Source: an uncultured Arcobacter sp.
Lineage (GTDB): Bacteria > Campylobacterota > Campylobacteria > Campylobacterales > Arcobacteraceae
NCBI GenBank assembly: GCA_913054415.1
Contig: CAJXII010000038.1
Location: 1-11,176, forward strand
Direction of reading: 5' to 3'
Length of the DNA: 11,176 bases
Part shown: one piece after another, positions 1-6,567 of the stretch
Numbering within the stretch: the first letter of the stretch is position 1
Layout: every line of letters starts with the position of its first letter
Program-made: the position numbers and the translations under genes
Notes under the pieces: generated by a model
What the model saw: only the letters and a program-made list of their open reading frames with translations
What the model was told of the DNA's origin: nothing
The model's database searches: none

Positions 1-141
1 CTATTTAGGAATATAAATATTCTTGAAATTGGTTATTTTTTCTGGGGACATTATAGTTATCTATCTTGTAGAAGAAAACCATCACGGCAAGAGATTGAAG
101 AACATGATGCTTTATATAAGCAATGGAAAGCACAAGAGTAG
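1..141 (+). CDS. 3' end of an unrecognised protein (partial)
   Basis: An open frame runs from the left edge for 46 codons and ends at TAG 139-141. I do not recognise the family. The first part is hydrophobic and aromatic (ILEIGYFFWGHYSY), followed by a basic stretch (CRRKPSRQE) and a charged, probably helical tail ending KQWKAQE. It lies 14 bases before the start chosen for the CheW gene, on the same strand, so it is probably the upstream member of the same transcript. No function is inferred. The frame is the only one that stays open to the TAG and its composition looks protein-like, but most of the gene lies outside the window. Confidence 0.6.
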   Translation, partial: LFRNINILEIGYFFWGHYSYLSCRRKPSRQEIEEHDALYKQWKAQE

Positions 142-144
142 AAA

Positions 145-149
145 AAGGA
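145..149 (+). promoter_or_regulatory. Ribosome binding site deciding the CheW start
   Basis: AAGGA lies six bases before the ATG at 156. The earlier in-frame ATG at 123 lies inside the upstream gene and has no purine-rich sequence at a suitable distance, so this site favours the later start. Confidence 0.7.
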
Positions 150-155
150 TTAAAT

Positions 156-635
156 ATGTCAGATAGAGAAAATAAATATCAAAGTAGTAATTCAAGTGAA
201 TATATGACTTTTATACTTGGGTCTATGAAATATGCTATTGAGTTACCAAAAATAAGAGAGATTTTAACATACCCAGATCTTATCACTACTTTACCAAATA
301 CAAGTGATTGGGTAAAAGGTTTGATTAATCTAAGAGGTGAAGTTGTGCCTATTTTAGATACTAGAATCAGATTTGGCACAAGTGAAGCAGTATATGATGA
401 AAATACAGCGGTTATTGCTATTATCACTGAAGATAAAAGGATGATTGGTATCGTTGTAGATAAAGTTGATGATGTTCAAAGAATAGATACAAATCAATTA
501 TCTCCTGTATCAGATATGGGATCAGCTATACCTACTAGATATCTTAAAGGTTATTTACGAATGGAAAATAGTGAGATGTTAGTAGTGATGGATATAGAGA
601 GTGTAATACATAAAAGCGAATTACAAAATTCATAA
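156..635 (+). CDS. cheW: CheW-type chemotaxis coupling protein
   Basis: A 159-residue cytoplasmic adaptor of the CheW family, which links methyl-accepting chemoreceptors to the histidine kinase CheA. The CheW domain fills about residues 15-152. The most recognisable block is WVKGLINLRGEVVPILD at 52-68, which holds the conserved glycine and NLRG turn of the family; the later VDKVDDV at 101-107 also fits. The first 14 residues are polar and probably disordered. The length is close to that of ordinary CheW. The start at 156 was chosen for its ribosome binding site; the ATG at 123 would add 11 residues and overlap the upstream gene. A single-domain response regulator follows 16 bases later, and the order CheW then receiver is that of the fused protein CheV. 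No cheA is in view, so this could be a dedicated adaptor for one array or a CheV-like half. The family is certain; the exact partner is not. Confidence 0.9.
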   Translation: MSDRENKYQSSNSSEYMTFILGSMKYAIELPKIREILTYPDLITTLPNTSDWVKGLINLRGEVVPILDTRIRFGTSEAVYDENTAVIAIITEDKRMIGIVVDKVDDVQRIDTNQLSPVSDMGSAIPTRYLKGYLRMENSEMLVVMDIESVIHKSELQNS

Positions 636-651
636 TAGTTAAGGAATATAG

Positions 652-1053
652 ATGCAACAAAAAATTGCAAAATTAAAAAGATTGAAGATTCTTTTTGTAG
701 AAGATGAAAAAGATTTGATTAAAATTATTAGTGATACATTAACAAAACTACAAGTAAATTTTGTAACAGCAAATGATGGTGTAGAAGCTTTGGAGAAGAT
801 CAATGAAAATCCTGATCTATCACTTGTAGTGACAGATATAAATATGCCAAATATGAATGGTTTGGAGATGATAGAAGAGGCTAGAAAAACTAAACCTGAT
901 CTAAAATTTATAATAATGTCTGCTCATACTGAGCCCGAATATCTAAAGACTGCTGAAAGATTGGGTATTAGTGAATATCTTTTAAAGCCTTTTGATTTTA
1001 TTAAGTTTATAAATCTAGTAGGTGATCTTGAACTTCCAGAAATTAGTAATTAA
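652..1053 (+). CDS. Single-domain (CheY-like) response regulator
   Basis: A 133-residue protein consisting of one receiver domain and no output domain. The phosphorylation site reads TDINMP with Asp62 as acceptor. Glu17-Asp18 form the Mg-binding acidic pair, Ser90 is the switch hydroxyl, Tyr109 the switch aromatic and Lys112-Pro113 the conserved lysine-proline. All catalytic residues are present, so it should accept phosphate from a histidine kinase such as CheA or a local sensor. A short basic leader (MQQKIAKLKR) precedes the domain. AAGGA at 641-645 lies six bases before the ATG. It follows the CheW gene by 16 bases and is probably co-transcribed and functionally paired. It may act on the flagellar motor, as a phosphate sink, or as the receiver half of a split CheV. 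The sequence alone does not prove that it is the main CheY, so no symbol is given. Confidence 0.88.
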   Translation: MQQKIAKLKRLKILFVEDEKDLIKIISDTLTKLQVNFVTANDGVEALEKINENPDLSLVVTDINMPNMNGLEMIEEARKTKPDLKFIIMSAHTEPEYLKTAERLGISEYLLKPFDFIKFINLVGDLELPEISN

Positions 1054-1059
1054 ACTAAT
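1042..1059. repeat. Inverted repeat across the convergent stop codons
   Basis: ATTAGT at 1042-1047 and ACTAAT at 1054-1059 are perfect inverted copies around a six-base loop. The structure covers the stop codons of both the response regulator (TAA 1051-1053) and ispH (TAG 1055-1057). It is AT-rich, with only one G:C pair in six, and no T-run follows on either strand. It is therefore at best a weak bidirectional terminator and may be chance. Confidence 0.3.
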
Positions 1060-1879
1060 ATAATTCAATTGCATCTACAACTTTTTGGATAATCCAATCA
1101 GGTGTAGAAGCACCAGCAGTTACCCCACAAAGTTTTTTATCTTTAAACCATAAATCATCAAGCTCTGTTTCATCTTCTATTAGATAACTATCGTTACAGT
1201 TTTTTTTTGCTATATTAAAAAGTTGTTTTGTATTTGATGAGTTTTTACCACCTATTACTATCATAATATCAACTTGATCTGATAGTTCTCTAGTAGCTGC
1301 TTGATTTTCAAATGTAGCATCACAAATAGTATTAAAAACTCTTACCTCTTTATATCGTAAAATTAGATTATTTACAATTTCAAGATATTTCTCTTTTTGT
1401 TTGGTAGTTTGAGCTACTGTAGCTAATTTGTTGTATTTGAATTTTAAAGTATCTAACTCTTGTGCTTTTAAAACTACATGCACATCATCGCCATAAGATT
1501 TTACACCTTTAACTTCTGGATGCTCTTCATCTCCAAAGATTACAATACTATATCCATCAGCAGACATTTTTTTTACAATTTGTTGAGGGGTAGTAACAAA
1601 TGGGCAAGTTGCATTTATTACTTTTGTATCTTGTGCTTTTAGTTTCTCAAGATCACCTTTTGGGATACCGTGAGTTCTTATAATAACAGTATCATCACTT
1701 TTTGCTTCATCTATACTATTATATAATCCCACATTAAAATCATCTTTTAATCTACTTATCTCTTTTTGGTTGTGTATAAGTGGTCCCATTGTAGCACTAT
1801 TTTTATGCTCTTGAGCTATCTTGATTGCTCTTTTTACACCAAAACAAAATCCATACGATGAAGCTAATTTTACTTGCAT
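1055..1879 (-). CDS. ispH: 4-hydroxy-3-methylbut-2-enyl diphosphate reductase (IspH/LytB)
   Basis: IspH carries out the last step of the MEP isoprenoid pathway, reducing HMBPP to IPP and DMAPP with a [4Fe-4S] cluster in the cytoplasm. The 274-residue length fits the short bacterial form. The three cluster cysteines are Cys12 (YGFCFGV), Cys92 (NATCPF) and Cys186 (NTICDAT). Substrate-site residues are also visible: His36 (GPLIHN), His70 (RTHGIP), His120 and Glu122 (EEHPEV), Thr158-Thr159 (AQTT) and the SSNT stretch. The ATG is preceded by AAAGGA, which overlaps the last codons of aroA; the gap is two bases, so the two genes are probably translationally coupled. It is the last gene of the pheS-pheT-aroA-ispH unit. 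In Campylobacter rpsA follows ispH, whereas here a convergent chemotaxis pair lies one base away. Confidence 0.97.
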   Translation of the reverse strand: MQVKLASSYGFCFGVKRAIKIAQEHKNSATMGPLIHNQKEISRLKDDFNVGLYNSIDEAKSDDTVIIRTHGIPKGDLEKLKAQDTKVINATCPFVTTPQQIVKKMSADGYSIVIFGDEEHPEVKGVKSYGDDVHVVLKAQELDTLKFKYNKLATVAQTTKQKEKYLEIVNNLILRYKEVRVFNTICDATFENQAATRELSDQVDIMIVIGGKNSSNTKQLFNIAKKNCNDSYLIEDETELDDLWFKDKKLCGVTAGASTPDWIIQKVVDAIELY

Positions 1880-1881
1880 AA

Positions 1882-3162
1882 TTATCCTTTTAAACTATCT
1901 ATAATTTGTATAAAATTTGGAAAACTTGTATCTATACAAGCTGTATTTTCTATATCCATACCACATAAAAGTCCAGCAATAGCAAAACTCATAGCGATCC
2001 TATGATCACCACAACTATCAATAGTGGCTTTTTGTAAAGTGGCATTACCCTCTATTAGATATCCATCCTCATATTCAATATATCCAACACCACAAAGTTT
2101 TAGATTTTGCACTACTGTATTGATTCTATCACTCTCTTTTACCCTTAGCTCTTTGGCATTTTTTACTACACTTTTACCATTTGCTACACTCATAGCTATA
2201 CTTAAAGCTGGTAGCTCATCTATAAGCCAAGCGATATTATCTTGAACTACTACACCATTTAGTTGATCGTGTTCTACTATAATATCTCCTATTGGTTCAT
2301 AGATATTCTCTTTTTCTATATAGGTTATTTTTGCTCCCATTTTTTCTAAAATTTTATATGCTTCTATTCTAGTAGGGTTTAGTGTAAGATTTTTTAAAGT
2401 TACTTTACTTTTAGGAACAATCGCAGCCGCAACTGCAAAGAAAAAAGCACTACTAGGATCAGTAGGAACTATAATATCTAAAGGTTTGAGTGGTTTTGTA
2501 AGTGGATCAATTTTTATCCAACCATCATCTTCTAAAGAGATATTTGCCCCCATACCGTTTAACATCCTTTCAGTATGATCACGGCTTAAAAGATTCTCTT
2601 TGTAGTAAGATATATCATTAGCTCTTAGAGCTGCCAAAATTAAAGCAGATTTAACTTGAGCAGAGTCTATTGGGCTATGGTATTTAAAAGATTTAAGTTT
2701 CCCACCTCTTATATGAAGTGGTGCTTTATTTGCCTCTTCTCTCCCATCAATTTTTGCTCCAATTTTTTTAAGTGGATTTGTTACTCTTTTCATAGGTCTT
2801 GATCTTAGATATTTATCTCCTGTAAGGATAAAACTACCATCAATCCCTGCTAAAAGTCCAGCATAAAGTCGCATACCAGTTCCAGCATTTCCACAATCAA
2901 GAATATCATCAGGTTCGGTTAGATTTTGTGGTGGAGTTATTTTAATAGTTTGCCCATCATCTTCTACTTTAGCACCTAATTTTCGAGCTATTTTTAAACT
3001 ATCTAGTGTATCTTCTGCTCTTAGGTAGTTTTTTATAGTTGATGTTTTATCGCTTAATAAACTAAACATTGCACATCTATGAGAGATAGATTTATCACTA
3101 GCGATATTATCTATAACAATATCAAATGGTTGATCTAGTTTTGTAATTTGTAACTTTTGCAC
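1882..3162 (-). CDS. aroA: 3-phosphoshikimate 1-carboxyvinyltransferase (EPSP synthase)
   Basis: AroA joins phosphoenolpyruvate to shikimate-3-phosphate, the sixth step of the shikimate pathway to chorismate and the aromatic amino acids. The 426 residues cover the whole two-lobed enzyme. Visible motifs are DKSISHR (Lys24, Ser25, Arg29), the PEP loop GNAGTGMRL at 91-99, SAQ at 167-169, DELP with Asp315, RVKESDR with Glu343 and Arg346, and GDHRIAMSF from 385. The residue after the loop arginine is Leu, not the Pro of the E. coli-type enzyme. The start is GTG at 3160-3162, because no ATG gives the DKSISHR domain a normal N-terminus. The ribosome binding site is weak (AAGAG), so coupling to pheT, which ends 11 bases upstream, is likely. 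It lies between pheT and ispH, the usual Campylobacterota order. Confidence 0.97.
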   Translation of the reverse strand: MQKLQITKLDQPFDIVIDNIASDKSISHRCAMFSLLSDKTSTIKNYLRAEDTLDSLKIARKLGAKVEDDGQTIKITPPQNLTEPDDILDCGNAGTGMRLYAGLLAGIDGSFILTGDKYLRSRPMKRVTNPLKKIGAKIDGREEANKAPLHIRGGKLKSFKYHSPIDSAQVKSALILAALRANDISYYKENLLSRDHTERMLNGMGANISLEDDGWIKIDPLTKPLKPLDIIVPTDPSSAFFFAVAAAIVPKSKVTLKNLTLNPTRIEAYKILEKMGAKITYIEKENIYEPIGDIIVEHDQLNGVVVQDNIAWLIDELPALSIAMSVANGKSVVKNAKELRVKESDRINTVVQNLKLCGVGYIEYEDGYLIEGNATLQKATIDSCGDHRIAMSFAIAGLLCGMDIENTACIDTSFPNFIQIIDSLKG

Positions 3163-3173
3163 TTTTTACTCTT

Positions 3174-5495
3174 TTATCTTAAACCTATATTTAGTTGCTC
3201 TTTAAGTTGAGCTAAAATCTGATCCATAATCTTAACTATATCTTCCTCTTGTAAAGTTTTTGTTTCAGATTGTAAAACAAATTTGATAGTTAAACTTTGG
3301 TTAGATCCTAATTTATCATCACTATATATATCTATTAGATTGTATTGTTTGATCTCTTGTATATTTAGATTATCTAGCACATTTTTGATCTGTTTATAAT
3401 CCATAGATTTTGGAGCAATAACACTAAGATCCCTTTTTGAAGATTGGAATTTTGATATATCATTTGCTTGGATAAGATTATCATTTAGTTTATCAAAATC
3501 TATTTGAGCAAGATATGTATCATCAAATATATCAAAATCTTGAGCTACTGTTGGGTGTAGTTTGTATATTTGACCAATAGTTTGCCCATTTTGGATAATA
3601 TTTGCACTTTGATATGGATGGATAAAATTATTATCAATTTTATCTAATGGTTCTAGTTCAAAATTTCCCACAATATTTGATAATTTTTGAGCAAATGCAA
3701 AAAAGTCAATTTTATTAGGTTTCCCATGGTTTCGCACAGCTTCTTGCTCTATATCACCACTAAAAATAAATCCTAAGACTCTTTTTTCATCTCTTTGTTT
3801 ATCAAAAATAATACCACTTTCAAATAAAGCAATAGACTTAAATCCTTGTTTAATATTTGAAGATACTGCTTGAACTAAGTTTAAAGCTAGTGTTGTTCTA
3901 AATGTATTAAGTTCTAATACTATTGGATTTAATATATCTTTTTTAGCTATAACTGTTGCAAAATTATATTTTTCTAAAAGATCTCTTTGTGCAAAAATAT
4001 ATGTAATAGTCTCATAAAATCCATTTGATATAGCTTTTAGTCTTAGTTTATTGTTTAGTTTGATTTTATTACTTACGGTATTAATTCTATTTACTTCAGC
4101 TATTTTTAGTGGTTTGGCTTTGATATTATCTATACCTATGATTCTTACTATCTCTTCAGTAATATCAGCGATATTTTTAATATCGTGTCTAAAATGTGGA
4201 ATAGTGATATTTAGTGTATCGTTTCCTCTATCTTTTATAATAAATCCCAAAGAATTTAAAATTTCTATTACTTTTTCTTTTGGGATTACCTCACCTATAA
4301 TTAGATTTATTTTATCAAGTGTTACAGTTAAAGTTTGCTCTTGTAAATCATCTATAAAATCTTCAGATCCATTATATATAGTAGCACCTAATTTAGATAA
4401 TAAACCAACTGCAAACTCTATACCCATTTGTATATCAGGCTCACTTCCTCTTGAAGCTTTATAATACAGATCTGCTGTTTTTATCTTTGTATCAAAAACT
4501 TTTTGTGATAAAATCTCAGGATTGATATATGAAGCCTCTATGATGATATTGTTATCCTCTTTTTCTATTTGTCCCGATTCTACTCCAATGATACTTAAAG
4601 GGATTTTCCCTACAACAGTATCAAAACCATCTTCATTTTTTGTAATATTTAAAGATACTTTATCTTTTTGTTTATTTGCTATTGCATTTGTATAGACATT
4701 GAGTAAAACACCTGTTGTGTGTGATACATAAGCTATTAAAGTTTCAATATCAGTATTTTTAGATATATCTATTAAACCTACTCTTAGTTGATACAATAAT
4801 GGTAAAGAGTAGTTTTCAATATTGGCAGCTTTGTAGATAAGATTTGATTCTATATCATTATCACATTTTATATCTAAAACTTGCCCAATACCTATATGAT
4901 TACTTTCTATAGGTAAATCATCTTTAGATATAGGGATATTAAAATATGTGCTTAACTCTCTTGTAATTCCATATATACTAAGACAATCTCCTCTATTTGC
5001 AGTAAGTTCTATATCTATAATAGTATCATTGAAAAATGGATATATATTTAACTCTTGCCCAATTTTTAGATCACATACAGAATCATCCAATACCATAATA
5101 CCATCATTTAGTTTTGGCAAACCAATCTCTGTGCTACTACATATCATACCATGAGAATCAACACCTCTTAATTTAGCTTCTTTGATGATAAAATCATCTC
5201 CTAAATTAGCTCCAACAGTAGCAACAGGAACAAATTGACCTTCTGCTACATTTTTAGCTCCACAAACTATTTGCACTATAGTGGATCCTATATCTACTTG
5301 ACAAATATTAAGTTTAGTAGCATCTGGATGTTTTATACACTCTTTAACATAGCCTATTACCACTTTTTGTGGGATTTGAAGTTGTTTGACACTATCAACT
5401 TCAAGCCCAATAGAGTTTAGTGCTTCACATATTTTTTCTGTAGATATATTGCTAATATCTATAAATTTTCCTAACCATTCTCTTGTAACTATCAT
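3174..5495 (-). CDS. pheT: Phenylalanine--tRNA ligase beta subunit
   Basis: The beta chain of the (alpha-beta)2 enzyme that charges tRNA-Phe. The 773 residues have full-length bacterial architecture: an N-terminal tRNA-binding OB fold at about 40-150, the B3/B4 editing region at about 205-365, B5 at about 390-458 (with FRHDIKNIADITEEIVRIIG), a catalytic-like core to about 665, and the anticodon-binding FDX-ACB domain at 681-773 starting near SKRDLSVI. The editing region looks unusual. Where the family commonly has GQPxHAFD this protein has GVLLNVY (262-268), and the TDAS stretch is replaced by TADLYY, although Glu320 (IIIEASY) remains. The same divergence is, as far as I recall, found in Campylobacter PheT. 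The ATG overlaps the pheS stop as ATGA, which indicates translational coupling and balanced subunit production. Confidence 0.97.
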   Translation of the reverse strand: MIVTREWLGKFIDISNISTEKICEALNSIGLEVDSVKQLQIPQKVVIGYVKECIKHPDATKLNICQVDIGSTIVQIVCGAKNVAEGQFVPVATVGANLGDDFIIKEAKLRGVDSHGMICSSTEIGLPKLNDGIMVLDDSVCDLKIGQELNIYPFFNDTIIDIELTANRGDCLSIYGITRELSTYFNIPISKDDLPIESNHIGIGQVLDIKCDNDIESNLIYKAANIENYSLPLLYQLRVGLIDISKNTDIETLIAYVSHTTGVLLNVYTNAIANKQKDKVSLNITKNEDGFDTVVGKIPLSIIGVESGQIEKEDNNIIIEASYINPEILSQKVFDTKIKTADLYYKASRGSEPDIQMGIEFAVGLLSKLGATIYNGSEDFIDDLQEQTLTVTLDKINLIIGEVIPKEKVIEILNSLGFIIKDRGNDTLNITIPHFRHDIKNIADITEEIVRIIGIDNIKAKPLKIAEVNRINTVSNKIKLNNKLRLKAISNGFYETITYIFAQRDLLEKYNFATVIAKKDILNPIVLELNTFRTTLALNLVQAVSSNIKQGFKSIALFESGIIFDKQRDEKRVLGFIFSGDIEQEAVRNHGKPNKIDFFAFAQKLSNIVGNFELEPLDKIDNNFIHPYQSANIIQNGQTIGQIYKLHPTVAQDFDIFDDTYLAQIDFDKLNDNLIQANDISKFQSSKRDLSVIAPKSMDYKQIKNVLDNLNIQEIKQYNLIDIYSDDKLGSNQSLTIKFVLQSETKTLQEEDIVKIMDQILAQLKEQLNIGLR

Positions 5496-6484
5496 CTAAA
5501 CTGTCCTAATAATCTTATATCACTCTCAAATAAACTTCTAAGATCTCCAATTTTATGGATCAACATAGCAAATCTTTCAATCCCAAGTCCAAAGGCATAA
5601 CCACTAACATTTTTATACCCTACAGCTTTGAAAACATTTTCATCTACTATTCCACATCCTAACACTTCTAACCATCCTGTTTGTGAACATACTTTACAGC
5701 CTTTACCTTCACAAAATAAACAGCTAATATCAACCTCTGCAGATGGCTCTGTAAAAGGGAAAAATGATGGTCGAAATCTTACTTCAACATCACCAAACAT
5801 ATGTTGTAAAAACTCAACCATCACATGTTTTAAATTGGCAAATGATACTTTATCTATATCATCTACAACTAATCCTTCAATTTGATTAAACATAGGTGTA
5901 TGTGTAATATCATAATCTTTTCTAAAAACACTACCTGGTGCAATCATTCTAATAGGTGGTTTGTTGTTTTGCATAGTTCTTATTTGAACAGGTGAAGTGT
6001 GAGTTCTTAATACTGCACCATCTTTACAATAAAATGTATCTTGCATATCTCTTGCTGGATGGTATTTTGGTAAGTTTAATGCCTCAAAATTATGAAAATC
6101 ATCTTCAACTAATGGACCCTCTTCGATACTAAAATTCATATTTTGAAAATATGTAGTAATTCTATCCATAGTATCTAACACAGGGTGAAGTGCAGCTGTT
6201 TCATCACTAGCTACAAACTGAGTAACATCTATTTTTTCAGCTTTTAGTTGCTCCTCTAAAGCTTTTGCTAAAAGAGTTGTTTTTTTATTTTCAATAGCAT
6301 CATTGATTTGTGCTTTTTGTTTATTTAATTTTTGTGCAAACTCTTTTTTCTCTTCGTTTGGAATTGTTTTCATCTTTGCAAACTCTAAAGTTAAAATACC
6401 TTTTTTACCCAATATTTCAACTCTTAAAGTTTCCAATTCTTCTAAAGATTGAGCTTGTTCAATCTTATCTAACCATAGTTTCAA
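5492..6484 (-). CDS. pheS: Phenylalanine--tRNA ligase alpha subunit
   Basis: The catalytic alpha chain of phenylalanyl-tRNA synthetase, class II. With the start chosen here it has 330 residues. An N-terminal coiled-coil arm (about 1-85, rich in Lys/Glu) is followed by the aminoacylation domain. Motif 2 is FRKDYDITHTPMF (about 187-199) and motif 3 is GLGIERFAML (about 299-308). The Phe-pocket alanine is in GYAFGLG. A CxxC-x4-CxxC set at residues 255-266 resembles the zinc-knuckle insert seen in many bacterial PheS. The start is TTG at 6482-6484, six bases after a strong AAGGAG; a TTG eight codons further upstream lies in a hairpin loop and has no such site. It is the first gene of the pheS-pheT-aroA-ispH unit and has its own promoter. 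Its stop overlaps the pheT start by four bases. Confidence 0.96.
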   Translation of the reverse strand: MKLWLDKIEQAQSLEELETLRVEILGKKGILTLEFAKMKTIPNEEKKEFAQKLNKQKAQINDAIENKKTTLLAKALEEQLKAEKIDVTQFVASDETAALHPVLDTMDRITTYFQNMNFSIEEGPLVEDDFHNFEALNLPKYHPARDMQDTFYCKDGAVLRTHTSPVQIRTMQNNKPPIRMIAPGSVFRKDYDITHTPMFNQIEGLVVDDIDKVSFANLKHVMVEFLQHMFGDVEVRFRPSFFPFTEPSAEVDISCLFCEGKGCKVCSQTGWLEVLGCGIVDENVFKAVGYKNVSGYAFGLGIERFAMLIHKIGDLRSLFESDIRLLGQFR

Positions 6485-6490
6485 GTATAA

Positions 6491-6496
6491 CTCCTT
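6491..6496 (-). promoter_or_regulatory. Strong ribosome binding site for pheS
   Basis: The minus strand reads AAGGAG here, ending six bases before the TTG at 6484. It is the best Shine-Dalgarno match in the window and decides the pheS start. The hairpin at 6498-6516 ends one base before it. Confidence 0.75.
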
Positions 6497-6497
6497 T

Positions 6498-6516
6498 TTA
6501 GAGATCAAATCTCTAA
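6498..6516 (-). repeat. Perfect 8-bp hairpin in the pheS leader
   Basis: On the minus strand TTAGAGAT, a TTG loop and ATCTCTAA form a perfect 8-bp stem with a three-base loop. The stem lies between the proposed transcription start (about 6522) and the pheS ribosome binding site. No T-run follows, so it is not an intrinsic terminator. It could insulate the ribosome binding site, protect the 5' end, or bind a regulator. Confidence 0.6.
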
Positions 6517-6528
6517 TAAAATATGGCG

Positions 6529-6534
6529 ATTATA
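6529..6534 (-). promoter_or_regulatory. -10 box of the pheST-aroA-ispH promoter
   Basis: The minus strand reads TTTTTTGGATATAATCG, with a perfect TATAAT at these positions. A T-run and G just before the -10 box and no recognisable -35 fit the housekeeping promoter pattern described for Campylobacter. Transcription would start near 6522, giving a leader of about 38 bases before the pheS TTG. The site lies in the 83-base gap after cobJ, the largest gap within the minus-strand series. Confidence 0.65.
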
Positions 6535-6567
6535 TCCAAAAAATCGTTATATCTCTATTAGGAATTA

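Noticed and set aside
123..155. Longer CheW start at the ATG at 123
   Set aside because: It lies inside the upstream reading frame, has no ribosome binding site, and adds residues with no family similarity. The ATG at 156 has AAGGA at six bases.
1042..1059. Strong intrinsic terminator between the convergent genes
   Set aside because: The stem has only one G:C pair and no T-run on either strand, so it is listed only as an inverted repeat.
2024..2245. Plus-strand open frame opposite aroA
   Set aside because: It lies wholly within aroA, with no ribosome binding site pattern or recognisable domain.
4051..4464. Plus-strand open frame opposite pheT
   Set aside because: It is a shadow of the strongly supported pheT gene. 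Its hydrophobic composition follows from the AT-rich antisense of that gene and no family is recognised.
6485..6567. T-box or peptide attenuator controlling pheST
   Set aside because: The transcribed leader would be about 38 bases, with no Phe-rich leader peptide, no T-box core and no terminator-antiterminator pair.
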